A stretch of DNA of 64,000 nt from NCBI GenBank assembly GCA_044343155.1, contig JAVZSS010000001.1, positions 13,901-77,900 of the forward strand, written 5' to 3'. Source of the stretch: SpSt-28 sp044343155. GTDB lineage: Archaea > Aenigmatarchaeota > Aenigmatarchaeia > CG10238-14 > SpSt-28. Numbering within the stretch: the stretch's first letter is position 1; each line of letters opens with the position of its first letter. The notes under the pieces were generated by a model. The model made no database searches. It saw only the letters and a program-made list of their open reading frames with translations, and was not told the DNA's origin. Shown in pieces: positions 1-8,164 of this stretch. The position numbers and the translations under genes are program-made.

Positions 1-2
1 TA

Positions 3-500
3 GATTTATTAGGATTAAAAAATTTAGTTAGAAAGATAGATGCAGATTATGTTATACTTGATTCAGCCCCAGGATTTGGAAGAGAAGCTATTTCAGTTTT
101 GAATTCGGTAGATACAGTCATTTTTGTGACTTTACCTTTTTTAAGTTCTGTAGCAGATGTAATTAGAGCAAAAAAAATCTTGGAAGAATTCAACATATTT
201 CCTCTTGGAATTATAGTAAATATGGTAAGAGGTAAAAGATATGAATTAAAGAGGGGGGAAATCGAAGCTTTAACAAAAATTAAAGTTCTAGGAGAAATAC
301 CATATGACGAAAACGTAGAAATCGCTTTATCTTTAGGAAAACCTTTTATTGAATTATATCCAAATTCTCCGGCAAGTATTTCATTAAAAAGAATATGTAG
401 TAACATATTTGGTACTCCAATTGAAGAAAAAAAATTGAATTTTTTGGAAAGATTCTATGAAAAATTTAGAAATATATCAAACAAAATTAGAATTATTTAG
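3..500 (+). CDS. MinD/ParA-like P-loop ATPase, C-terminal part
   Basis: This reading frame is open from the first bases of the window, so the N-terminus with the Walker A motif lies outside. The visible part opens with a stretch ending in DYVILDSAPGFGREA, which matches the Walker B/switch region of MinD-type deviant Walker ATPases. It continues with the alternating strand-helix pattern typical of the family, including IIVNMVRG and VLGEIPYDENVEIALSLGKP. Such ATPases bind membranes or partner proteins and position cellular structures; the specific role here is unknown. An internal ATG at 99 is not the real start, because homology begins upstream of it. The 3' end overlaps the convergent glycosylase gene by 8 bases. 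Confidence 0.85.
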   Translation, partial: DLLGLKNLVRKIDADYVILDSAPGFGREAISVLNSVDTVIFVTLPFLSSVADVIRAKKILEEFNIFPLGIIVNMVRGKRYELKRGEIEALTKIKVLGEIPYDENVEIALSLGKPFIELYPNSPASISLKRICSNIFGTPIEEKKLNFLERFYEKFRNISNKIRII

Positions 501-1047
501 AAACGAAAAAATTGTTTTTTGCAAAGAATCTCAAATTTTTACTTAAATCCTTTCTTACACCTATTCTTTTAGAACTTCCAATTTCATAAGAAATTCCTCT
601 ATCTTCAATCCAAATATTACTTTTTTCTCCAAGAATTTTCCCATTTAAAGATTTATCAATTCTCAATGTTTTTGTTAACCTTCCCGGACCACTAAACATT
701 TTTTTCAATTCTTTATTATCAAAATCTTTCAAAATACTACCAATTGGTTCTATTGCCCTAATCAAAACTGCCCCGATTTCATTTTTTTCATGGGCTACTA
801 TATTAAACATCCAATATTTATGAACATTGTATATGAAAATTTTACCCGGCTCTTCCCACATTACTTTGTTATAATTTTTAATGCCGTTGTAAGCCCTAGA
901 TGCTGGATCTTTAAGTCCAAAATATGCCTCAGTTTCAACTATTATTCCCTCTATAAAGTTATCATCTATTTTTCTAATCAATACCTTGCCAATAAGTTCT
1001 TTAGCAACTAAATCCGTTTTTCTTTCAAAGAATTTTAATTCAATCAT
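493..1047 (-). CDS. 3-methyladenine DNA glycosylase, AAG/Mpg family
   Basis: A 184-residue protein of the alkyladenine DNA glycosylase family, which removes alkylated or deaminated purines at the start of base excision repair. The diagnostic core IIVETEAYFGLKDP lies at residues 35-48, with the expected catalytic Glu at position 40 and the intercalating Tyr at 42. The later RAIEPIG and MFSGPGRLTKTL motifs also match, and the length is normal for prokaryotic members. One oddity: where human AAG has His136 in the active site, the aligned residue here is Arg (DPASRAYNG). The gene is last in a leftward operon that also encodes a Hef-type helicase and nuclease, consistent with a repair role. Confidence 0.88.
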   Translation of the reverse strand: MIELKFFERKTDLVAKELIGKVLIRKIDDNFIEGIIVETEAYFGLKDPASRAYNGIKNYNKVMWEEPGKIFIYNVHKYWMFNIVAHEKNEIGAVLIRAIEPIGSILKDFDNKELKKMFSGPGRLTKTLRIDKSLNGKILGEKSNIWIEDRGISYEIGSSKRIGVRKDLSKNLRFFAKNNFFVSK

Positions 1048-1052
1048 AAATT

Positions 1053-2483
1053 TTATTCTAGTATTATTGGTCTTATCTTTTCTTTACTTAATTCTTCAAG
1101 CTGTTTTATCTTCGCTTCCAAAAAACTAATTTTGTTCGTAATATTTTGAATTATATTTTCTGGAATAAGCTTATTCTTAGTTTCATCTAAAACTCTTTTA
1201 ATATCTTCAATATCCTTTTTAATAAAGTTTACCTCCTCTTTTGTTGAATAACTTGAGCTATCTTTCTTAAATTTCTCAATTTCTGTTAAAGCCTTTTTAA
1301 CATCTGCTACAAGATTAGAAAAATCTTCAACTCTAACATAATTATTCAAGTTAAACTCTTCTTTAATCTTACTTAAATCATATATTTTGTTATCTAAAGT
1401 ACTCAACCCCTTCATTAATACGTTGATGTCAACAATAACTTTATTTATCTGTTTCTCACCATTCTCTAATCTATTTTTAATTTCTGTAAGCTCCTTTTCA
1501 AGTACATCAACTTTTTCTTTTTCTGCAGCACTACTTTTTATATCTTCTAAATTAGAAGTCAACTTTGCTATTATTCTCTTCACTTCTTCTAAATCATTTT
1601 TTGAAGAAAACAATGAAAGCTGGGTAGATATTAACTCGATATTTGATTTAATCTTACTCAAATCTCTATAAATTTCCTCAATCTTAGCTTCTATGATGGG
1701 AATCTCTTTTATTTTTTCTTTACTACCAGAAATGTTAGATATTAAAGAGATAATTTCTTGAGTCTTGTTTTCCATTTCTCCTTTAATTTCAATTACCCTA
1801 TTCAAAACTTCTTTTATTACATCTGGCTTTAATAATTGTACATCCGAAAAAATTCTTTCTAATTCCTTAGAAATAGATGATAAATTAATTTTCATCAATC
1901 CTACTTCATTTTCCAATTTAACAAAATCTGTAAGAAAAGATTCTGGTAATCTTTTATTTAACTCTTCTTCTATTTTTTTCTTAGTTTCTTCTAATTCTTC
2001 CAATTTCCTACTAACCTCTTGATTTGAAGAAAGAAAAGATAAAGAAATTTCTTCAAAATCTTTCTTTACTTCGTTCAATACTTTCTTAATATTTTCAACA
2101 TCCTCATTTAAATTACTAAACTTTTGTTTTTCATTCAAATAATCATCTTTTACTTTTTCTAAATCATTCAAAATTTGCATTATTTCAAATATTTTGTTCT
2201 CTATTACATTTATTCTTTCTTCATTTAATTTCTTATATTCTTCTATTTTGTTTTCAAACTCATAGCTAAATTCACTTTCAAACAAATTTTTTAACTCACT
2301 TAAAGAAGCGGTCTCTACTAAAAACAAATCTTCCAATTCTTCAACTTTATCTAAAAGCTCTTTAACATTTATACTTTCTATATTTTTTAAATTTTCTTTA
2401 ATTGAAGAAACTACCATCTCCAATTCAACTAGTCTTTTTTCCAATTCAAGAATTTTTATTTTAAGGTTGTTTTCTTCTACCAT
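1053..2483 (-). CDS. Long coiled-coil protein, unknown function
   Basis: A 476-residue protein made almost entirely of heptad-like coiled coil rich in Glu, Lys, Leu, Ile and Ser. It has no Cys pairs, no membrane segment, no signal peptide and no P-loop, so it is not an SMC protein despite the coiled coil. It starts inside the end of the archaeosortase-like gene (23-base overlap) and ends 5 bases before the glycosylase gene, so it is likely co-translated with them. A scaffold or filament role is possible, but no function can be read from the sequence. The C-terminus ends in KEKIRPIILE, without a sortable tail or anchor. Confidence 0.8.
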   Translation of the reverse strand: MVEENNLKIKILELEKRLVELEMVVSSIKENLKNIESINVKELLDKVEELEDLFLVETASLSELKNLFESEFSYEFENKIEEYKKLNEERINVIENKIFEIMQILNDLEKVKDDYLNEKQKFSNLNEDVENIKKVLNEVKKDFEEISLSFLSSNQEVSRKLEELEETKKKIEEELNKRLPESFLTDFVKLENEVGLMKINLSSISKELERIFSDVQLLKPDVIKEVLNRVIEIKGEMENKTQEIISLISNISGSKEKIKEIPIIEAKIEEIYRDLSKIKSNIELISTQLSLFSSKNDLEEVKRIIAKLTSNLEDIKSSAAEKEKVDVLEKELTEIKNRLENGEKQINKVIVDINVLMKGLSTLDNKIYDLSKIKEEFNLNNYVRVEDFSNLVADVKKALTEIEKFKKDSSSYSTKEEVNFIKKDIEDIKRVLDETKNKLIPENIIQNITNKISFLEAKIKQLEELSKEKIRPIILE

Positions 2484-3012
2484 ATAATCTTCCTAATATA
2501 GTTAGTTCTTTACCAATATTATATTTTTGATTATAGATAAATAAAAACCAAAAAGCAAGAACATATATACCCATAAAATATCTCCAAAGAAATAAATGGA
2601 AAAAATTAAAATCGATATTGAGAATTATTGTTGAATATATTGTTATAAAAAGCCTTAACAAGTTAATAAAAATTGTGGCAGGTATTGCTATTAGTATGTA
2701 TTTATATTTATTTCTAAATTTAAGTGGTGTTGCAAAGATCAAAGCTAACAATATATACATACTTTTCCAGCCGGTAGAATCCCAAGAAATTTCAAAAATA
2801 CTATCATTTATTATTAAATAGTTTTCTTCTACAATAACATTTACTTTAATAAATGAAAAAAGAAAAGAAACCAATTTGGCTTGAAAAACTTTAAACGACA
2901 ATATTTCAAAATTATAAATAATTAATATATAAAACGGTATTAACAACAGAAGTAAAATAAAAATAAATTCAAAAAAAATAAATTCTACTTCAATTTTTCT
3001 TCTTCTATCCAT
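2461..3012 (-). CDS. Archaeosortase/exosortase-like membrane protein with Ser at the Cys position
   Basis: A 183-residue polytopic membrane protein with about five hydrophobic segments. It shows the three-part archaeosortase/exosortase signature: WDSTGWKSM around residues 77-85, NLLRLF around 117-122, and FFHLFLWR around 137-144. In known archaeosortases and exosortases the first motif carries the catalytic Cys of a transpeptidase that cleaves C-terminal sorting signals. Here the aligned residue is Ser79, codon TCT, one base from a Cys codon. The Arg120 motif and a downstream His/Arg are kept. No PGF-CTERM-type substrate is visible in the window. The gene overlaps both neighbours (28 and 23 bases) in the leftward operon. 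It may be an inactive homologue or use Ser. Confidence 0.72.
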   Translation of the reverse strand: MDRRRKIEVEFIFFEFIFILLLLLIPFYILIIYNFEILSFKVFQAKLVSFLFSFIKVNVIVEENYLIINDSIFEISWDSTGWKSMYILLALIFATPLKFRNKYKYILIAIPATIFINLLRLFITIYSTIILNIDFNFFHLFLWRYFMGIYVLAFWFLFIYNQKYNIGKELTILGRLYGRRKQP

Positions 3013-4016
3013 TTTTTCAGTTCCTCCTTTAAAATTTCCTTCATCATTTTTTCAAATTTTGCTTTTTCTATTCCATAGATATCTTCAACCTTATACAAAT
3101 CTCCCTTTTTAACAAAAAATACTGGAAATTTAAATATTTCTTTATTTTTTATTTCAACCTCTGTAAACAAAGCCCTAATCCCAAAACCTTTAAGAAGAGA
3201 AAAAATTCTTTCATTATTAGAAAAAACAATTCTGTTTTCTAAGCCTATGTATTGATTGAATTCAAAAATATCAAAATTATCTAAATCTATAATTGGTAAT
3301 ATGTTTTTCCTTTCTAGTTCATAAATCTTTTTAAAAATATTAAAATATTTCTCAATTTTTAAAAACTTTTCTTTATATTCTAACAATTCTGAAAAAACAA
3401 AATTTATCCTTTTATAATAATTAAGTTCTTTTTCCAACTCTCTAATTCTTTTCTTTAATCTCAAATTTTCTTCAAAAAAATTGAATTGATGGACAACTTC
3501 TTCTTTTCTTTTATCTTCTACCTTTTCCTCAGTTTTGCTAATTAAATTATTTATTATACTAATCAAATTTTTTCCATAATCTCTAAAAAGCCTATAAACA
3601 ACTTCATCATAAAATTCCATTAAATTTTTCTTTTCTAAAAAAATTCTAATTGTATCTAGTCTTTTTCTAATTTTCTTATAAGCATAATAGGCTGCAGCAA
3701 CTGCATCTCTTTGATGCCCATCCTTCACTTCAACTCCAATTTTTCTAACTAAATCTTCCTTTTCTTCAACCAATAAATCCCTTTTTGGTCTAATTACTCT
3801 ACAACCAAAAGATGAAGCAATTTCTTTTATGCTTTTTGGAACTTTTTTTCTGTCTGTAGAAAAAATTATTGGCCTACCAAACTTTAAAATTTCACTAATT
3901 ATTTTTTCTCTATCTTCTCCTCTATACGTATTTAAAAAAATAACATTTCCAGATGTATCTAAAATAGCTATACCGACATTTAATCCAGAATCGTAGCCAA
4001 TAATCAAATTTTTCAA
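2985..4016 (-). CDS. DUF460 family protein, RNase H/RuvC-like fold, short form
   Basis: A 343-residue member of the archaeal DUF460 family. The N-terminus IIGYDSGLNVGIAILD is the first beta-hairpin and acidic residue of an RNase H-like fold, and DGHQRDAVAAAYYAYKK near residues 98-114 supplies the last acidic residue. A coiled coil follows (about 195-245), then a C-terminal mixed domain. Archaeal members I know of are usually about twice this length, so this is a reduced version. Biochemical function is not established for the family. It sits directly after the XPF-type nuclease gene with no gap, which suggests a nucleic acid role, and overlaps the following archaeosortase-like gene. Confidence 0.78.
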   Translation of the reverse strand: MKNLIIGYDSGLNVGIAILDTSGNVIFLNTYRGEDREKIISEILKFGRPIIFSTDRKKVPKSIKEIASSFGCRVIRPKRDLLVEEKEDLVRKIGVEVKDGHQRDAVAAAYYAYKKIRKRLDTIRIFLEKKNLMEFYDEVVYRLFRDYGKNLISIINNLISKTEEKVEDKRKEEVVHQFNFFEENLRLKKRIRELEKELNYYKRINFVFSELLEYKEKFLKIEKYFNIFKKIYELERKNILPIIDLDNFDIFEFNQYIGLENRIVFSNNERIFSLLKGFGIRALFTEVEIKNKEIFKFPVFFVKKGDLYKVEDIYGIEKAKFEKMMKEILKEELKKWIEEEKLK

Positions 4017-4673
4017 TTAATCACCTTTATATTCAAATTCAACTATTTTTTTAATTTTTTTAGACAATTTTTCCCCTATACCTTCAACTTTCATTAAATC
4101 TTTTTCTGAAGCTAACACAAAATTCTTTATACTCTTAAATTTTTTTATTATTCTATCACTCAAAACAGTAGAAATTCCCGGAAATGAAGACAAAATTCTT
4201 TTTTGAACTTCTACTAAATCTTCATTTTTCTTTTTTATTTTATATGAAGAATAATTTTTATCACCACTTTTTTCCTTTTTCAAAATCCAATATATTAACT
4301 TCGCTGTTTCCATTTTACTTTTAGTAAAAACTATGCTTATGTTATTTAAAACCAAATAACTTAAAACAGAAAGATAATAATTTTCATTTATCCTTTCTAC
4401 ATCACCACTACCTTCCACTATAATAATTCTTTTTTCATAAGTTTCAATCATTTTCTTTGCTTGTTCAAAAATTCTTCCATCTAAAATTGAAGAAATAAAA
4501 TCAAAAAAAGTTTTTCTTTCTATACCTATGTTATTATATACAAAATCACAAACATCTAGCTTAACAATATTTACTTTAACTCCAAGTTTTTCCAAAAAAA
4601 TTATAACTTCATTTTCTCTATAATCTGCAAATATTTGCAATTCATTTAAAGGCAAGCTCAATTGTTTCTCCAT
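4017..4673 (-). CDS. ERCC4 (XPF/Mus81-type) nuclease with helix-hairpin-helix domain; nuclease half of a split Hef
   Basis: A 218-residue structure-specific nuclease. The ERCC4 active site is complete: FADYRE at the start, CDF, then the GIERKTFFDFISS motif (the ERKxxxD signature), followed by GRIFEQAKKM. The C-terminal 60 residues contain tandem helix-hairpin-helix motifs (SFPGISTVLSDRIIKKF and VEGIGEKLSKKI) for binding branched DNA. The frame is open to a TTG at 4685, but the ATG at 4673 is preferred: it lies 2 bases after the helicase stop and has GTTGTGAG upstream. In euryarchaeal Hef this domain is fused to the helicase encoded just upstream; here the two are separate, adjacent genes. Likely role: processing stalled replication forks. 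Confidence 0.9.
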   Translation of the reverse strand: MEKQLSLPLNELQIFADYRENEVIIFLEKLGVKVNIVKLDVCDFVYNNIGIERKTFFDFISSILDGRIFEQAKKMIETYEKRIIIVEGSGDVERINENYYLSVLSYLVLNNISIVFTKSKMETAKLIYWILKKEKSGDKNYSSYKIKKKNEDLVEVQKRILSSFPGISTVLSDRIIKKFKSIKNFVLASEKDLMKVEGIGEKLSKKIKKIVEFEYKGD

Positions 4674-4675
4674 AC

Positions 4676-6199
4676 TCACAACCAATCAACCAAACTTTTT
4701 TTCTTAATTAAACCATTTTTAAACATTTTCAAAGTCTTTTTCATTTTTTTCTCTTTATAATAAGAAGAAAAGAAATATCCTTCATCGATACTATCTTTAG
4801 TTAACAAAAATATAACTTTTCCTTCAGTTTGTCTACCTATTCTCCCTCTTCTCTGAATCATTCTTATTTCACTAGGAACAGCTTCGTAAAATATTGCATA
4901 ATTAACTGAAGCAATATCTAAGCCTTCTTCACCTATACTAGAACAAACCAAAACATTGAATTCATTATTAGCAAACTTTTTAACAATCTCTATTTGTTGT
5001 TTTTGACTAAGACCTTTTCCCTCTTTTTTTGCCTGACCTATCAACATTTCAGCCCTAATTCCATTTTCTTTTAATAAATTTGTGATTCTTTCTACTGTAT
5101 CCCTAAGATTTGCAAAAACAATAATTCTAACATTAGGATTTTCTTTAATTATAGATTGTATTATTTCAATTAATTTTTTCATTTTTGGATGTACATTATA
5201 TTTTCCTTCTAATATTGGTAGCATCTTGTATATTTCTATAAAATTTTTATGAGAAGCTAAAATTTTCTCTGCATGTTTTTTGCTAGAATAAAGCTCTTTA
5301 ACATATGAAGAAAAAACACTAATATCTTGAGTTTCTAGAAGTTCAATTAAATGAAGAATTTTGACTGCTTGCGTTACTCTAATCATACCTAAAACATATT
5401 TATGATCTTTAATTCCAGCTTCATAGCTCTTAATTAAGCTTTCTTGTAAACTCAAAAGCTCTTTTTTACTAATACTTTTAGAAGTTATTATAGAATTTTG
5501 TTTTAAACTTTCCAAAATTTCATCATAAATTCCATATAATAGTTTTCTAATATGTTCCATTTCTTCCGGTAATTCAACTTTAACGTACTCTTTTTCTATT
5601 TCTTTAATATATGGTTTTACATCTTTGTCATATTCTGTTCTAATTTCAACAAATTTTATAAAAAGATTCCTCATAACTTCTCTAATTCTTTCTTCTTCTC
5701 CTCCAGGTGAAGCCGTTAAACCAATTATTAATGGATTTTCCGCTTGTGTTATATATGTCTTAGCAACTTCTGTATAAGAATATTCCTTAACAGCTCTATG
5801 TGCTTCATCAAAAATTGCCAAAACAAAATCCTTAAGATTTATTCTTCCATTTTGAATATCATTAGCTATTGTTTGGGGGGTTGCAATTATAACTTTACAG
5901 CTATTATATAAAATCTTTCTTTTTTCTGGCTTAACTTTCCCTGTAATTAGCCCCACTTCTCTTTCATTTATATCAGTAAATTTTAAAAAACTTCTAAAAT
6001 GCTGCTCATTTAATGGTCTAGTTGGAGCCATAAACAAAATTTTTCCATTTGGATATTGCTCTAACCTTTTTATTGCAACATAAATCGCAATAATTGTTTT
6101 ACCTAATCCTGTAGGTAAAACTACTAAAGTATTTCCTTTCAAACAAGTATTAGCTATATTTTTTTGGTACTCTCTTAACTCTATATCTTTAAGATTCAT
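4676..6199 (-). CDS. Hef/FANCM-like superfamily 2 DNA helicase (helicase half of a split Hef)
   Basis: A 507-residue SF2 helicase with all main motifs: Walker A LPTGLGKT (residues 28-35), MAPTRPL, DEAH (131-134), GLTASPGG, and motif VI QRRGRIGR. The central helical insertion between the RecA domains (about 200-340) is typical of the Hef/FANCM/MDA5 branch. It ends in KKSLVDWL, where fused Hef proteins would continue into the nuclease; here a TGA stop occurs and the nuclease starts 2 bases later in another frame. The first codon directly abuts the YjbQ stop, so the two are co-transcribed. Expected role: ATP-driven remodelling of forked DNA during replication restart. Confidence 0.93.
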   Translation of the reverse strand: MNLKDIELREYQKNIANTCLKGNTLVVLPTGLGKTIIAIYVAIKRLEQYPNGKILFMAPTRPLNEQHFRSFLKFTDINEREVGLITGKVKPEKRKILYNSCKVIIATPQTIANDIQNGRINLKDFVLAIFDEAHRAVKEYSYTEVAKTYITQAENPLIIGLTASPGGEEERIREVMRNLFIKFVEIRTEYDKDVKPYIKEIEKEYVKVELPEEMEHIRKLLYGIYDEILESLKQNSIITSKSISKKELLSLQESLIKSYEAGIKDHKYVLGMIRVTQAVKILHLIELLETQDISVFSSYVKELYSSKKHAEKILASHKNFIEIYKMLPILEGKYNVHPKMKKLIEIIQSIIKENPNVRIIVFANLRDTVERITNLLKENGIRAEMLIGQAKKEGKGLSQKQQIEIVKKFANNEFNVLVCSSIGEEGLDIASVNYAIFYEAVPSEIRMIQRRGRIGRQTEGKVIFLLTKDSIDEGYFFSSYYKEKKMKKTLKMFKNGLIKKKSLVDWL

Positions 6200-6613
6200 T
6201 TACTCACCTATAATAGTAATATAAACCTTTCTTTCCCTTGGCTCAAAAAGCTCAACTAAAATAATTCTTTGCCATGTTCCTAAAACAATTTCCCCATTTT
6301 TAATTGGTATACTTAAATTTTGAGAAAGTATTAAATTTTTAAGATGGGCAGTGGCATTAATATTTCCTTCATAAGAATGCTTATATTTTCCATTTAAAGG
6401 AAATACTTTTTCTAATATGTTTTTCATGTCTTCAAATATTGTTTCATCATATTCTTGAATTAATAAGGCCGCTGTATTGTGTTCTAAAAAAAGAAAAATT
6501 AAACCATTATTTATTTTAGATTTTTCGACCTCCTTTTTTATTTCTTCGGTTATATCCAATATATCATAATATCCTTTTGTTAAAAACTTTAGTTCTTTTT
6601 GGTAAATCCTCAT
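6200..6613 (-). CDS. YjbQ family (UPF0047) protein
   Basis: A 137-residue protein of the YjbQ/UPF0047 family, recognised by FLEHNTAALLIQEYDE and the later NINATAHLKN and LGTWQRIILVEL blocks. These supply the conserved Glu/His metal-binding residues. Some family members have thiamin phosphate synthase activity in vitro, but the cellular role is unsettled, so no pathway is claimed. It is the first gene of the leftward operon reaching to 493 and is separated from the divergent UMP kinase gene by only 29 bases. Confidence 0.88.
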   Translation of the reverse strand: MRIYQKELKFLTKGYYDILDITEEIKKEVEKSKINNGLIFLFLEHNTAALLIQEYDETIFEDMKNILEKVFPLNGKYKHSYEGNINATAHLKNLILSQNLSIPIKNGEIVLGTWQRIILVELFEPRERKVYITIIGE

Positions 6614-6642
6614 AATTTTAAATTTATTTTAAAAAACTAATT
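6614..6642. promoter_or_regulatory. Compact divergent promoter between yjbQ and pyrH
   Basis: Only 29 bases, almost all A and T, separate the start codons of two divergent genes. The TTTAAATT-like core could serve as TATA element in both directions, which would give leaderless or nearly leaderless transcripts. Inferred from spacing and composition only. Confidence 0.45.
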
Positions 6643-7317
6643 ATGAAGGTTGTTATTTCAATTGGAGGATCTTTACTAACTCAAGAAGTTTCATATAAAA
6701 ATTTTAAAAGATATGCTAATATAATTCAAAAACTGAGTAAGCAGAATAAAATTATTGTTGTTTGTGGTGGAGGAAAAATAGCTAGAGAATACATAAAAAT
6801 AGGGAAAAAAGCTAAAAGTAGTAGAGATGTTCAAGACTTTATAGGAATAATGGCGACTCATCTCAATGCTTCTGCTTTTTATTCCCTACTTCAAAATGCT
6901 TTCTTAGTAAAATGGAAAAGTCTAAAAGAAGCTGGAGAAGAAGTTAAAAAATATTTTGGAAAAAAAATTATAGTTGCTGCGGGCTATAATACTAGGCATT
7001 CAACAGATTATAATGCCGCCTATTTCGCTTCAATAGTTAAAGCTGATCTTCTCATAAACGCTACAAATGTTGATGGTGTTTATGATAAAGACCCGACAAA
7101 ATATAAAGATGCAAAAAAGTTCGCATTTTTAAGCTATGATGATTTTATAAAAATACTTTCTAAACTGAAACAATCTCCTGGAGAATATAGATTATTTGAT
7201 TTAGATGCCGCAAAAATTTTGAAAAGATGTAGAATTCCCTTGAAAATAATAGATGGAAGAAATCCTAAAAACATAGAAAGAGCTCTAAAAGAAAATATAG
7301 GAACGTTAATAAAGTGA
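6643..7317 (+). CDS. pyrH: UMP kinase, archaeal PyrH type
   Basis: A 224-residue amino acid kinase-fold enzyme that phosphorylates UMP to UDP with ATP. The N-terminal MKVVISIGGSLL and VVCGGGKIAREYI nucleotide-binding loops, the INATNVDGVYDKDPTKY block and SPGEYRLFDLDAAKIL near the C-terminus match archaeal UMP kinases rather than the longer bacterial enzyme. Length is normal. It is the only gene of its rightward unit before tRNA-Ser(CGA). Confidence 0.93.
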   Translation: MKVVISIGGSLLTQEVSYKNFKRYANIIQKLSKQNKIIVVCGGGKIAREYIKIGKKAKSSRDVQDFIGIMATHLNASAFYSLLQNAFLVKWKSLKEAGEEVKKYFGKKIIVAAGYNTRHSTDYNAAYFASIVKADLLINATNVDGVYDKDPTKYKDAKKFAFLSYDDFIKILSKLKQSPGEYRLFDLDAAKILKRCRIPLKIIDGRNPKNIERALKENIGTLIK

Positions 7318-7361
7318 TTTTAATAAAATCCATTAAAAGAAACTTTAAGAAATTAATTTAT

Positions 7362-7458
7362 GCTGGGGTCGCCTAACCAGGTAGGGCGCCGGCCTCGAGT
7401 ATGTAAGATAGCCGGTTGGGCTTTTAGCCCTGTGTGGGTTCGAATCCCACCCCCAGCG
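7362..7458 (+). tRNA. tRNA-Ser (anticodon CGA) with a very short intron
   Basis: The acceptor arms GCTGGGG and CCCCAGC pair, with G as discriminator. The anticodon stem CCGGC/GCCGG (7389-7393 and 7411-7415) encloses 17 bases instead of 7. Reading C32-T33-CGA-G37 gives anticodon CGA (7396-7398) and leaves a 10-base insert at 7400-7409 in the canonical intron position after base 37. A long variable arm (GGGC/GCCC) is class II, fitting Ser. The T arm is canonical, with GGTTCGAATCC. The body is nearly identical to tRNA-Ser(TGA) at 40635. Confidence 0.93.
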
Positions 7459-7513
7459 AATTTAAAATCATTACCAAAGTAAAAAATAAAAAAATTCAAT
7501 CTGTATAATTTAT

Positions 7514-8164
7514 ATGACGAGATTATCCACAGGTTTCGTAATAGTTGGAGCATATGCAAAAAAACTGAGAAAAACATTGTTTGCTCAACTCAAAGATAAA
7601 ATTAAAGATAAAGAAATTGCTAATAAGTTGGCATATTCTTCAGCCCAACTTAATAAACTTTTGTTTGAAGTTATAGTAAATAAACTAAAACTAGAAAAGG
7701 GGGATTTGGTAAAAATAGTAATAGAATATGAGTTTGATGAAAACAAAAAAGAAGTTGAATGGAAATATGATACTTTAAAAATAATTAGCTATAAAAAAGT
7801 TCCTCAGGAAGAAATAGAAAAACATTTAGAAGAAACATTAAAAGAGTTAAAAGGTGAACCTATCTTTACAATTGAAAAAATTGGAGAAAGCGCTGATGGA
7901 GATTTGATTTTTTCTGTACTTAGTAATAATAAAGATGTTGGTATAATGGTAATTACTCCACTAGATGAAAAATCCTATCTACTAAAAAAAGCAGTTGTTG
8001 TAGATAAAGAGGCTTTTGAAATAGAAAAAGTTAAATTGGAAGAAGTAGAATCACTGTTTGAAACTTTAACTAACATAGTAAATTTTGAAACTAGTTTAAG
8101 AAAAACGATAAATAAAGAAGAAGGTTTAAACTTAATAAACATGATAAAGAAAAAATTAAGTTAA
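7514..8164 (+). CDS. DUF2258 family archaeal protein
   Basis: A 216-residue protein resembling the archaeal DUF2258 family: the start RLSTGFVIVGAYAKKLRKT is followed by FAQLKDK and a block around SSAQLNKLLFEVIVNKLKL and KGDLVKIVIEYEF. The second half is less conserved alpha/beta sequence. Function is not established for the family; I give none. The ATG lies 55 bases after tRNA-Ser, with TATAATTTATATG just upstream, suggesting a promoter close to the start. The end overlaps the convergent dph6 gene by 9 bases. Confidence 0.75.
   Translation: MTRLSTGFVIVGAYAKKLRKTLFAQLKDKIKDKEIANKLAYSSAQLNKLLFEVIVNKLKLEKGDLVKIVIEYEFDENKKEVEWKYDTLKIISYKKVPQEEIEKHLEETLKELKGEPIFTIEKIGESADGDLIFSVLSNNKDVGIMVITPLDEKSYLLKKAVVVDKEAFEIEKVKLEEVESLFETLTNIVNFETSLRKTINKEEGLNLINMIKKKLS

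Noticed and set aside
1053..2483. SMC/Rad50-like protein
   Set aside because: No Walker A, signature or Walker B motifs and no hinge; only coiled coil is visible.
7353..7577. Leftward 74-codon open frame across tRNA-Ser(CGA)
   Set aside because: It runs antisense through the tRNA and the start of the DUF2258 gene; its apparent motif is translated tRNA sequence.
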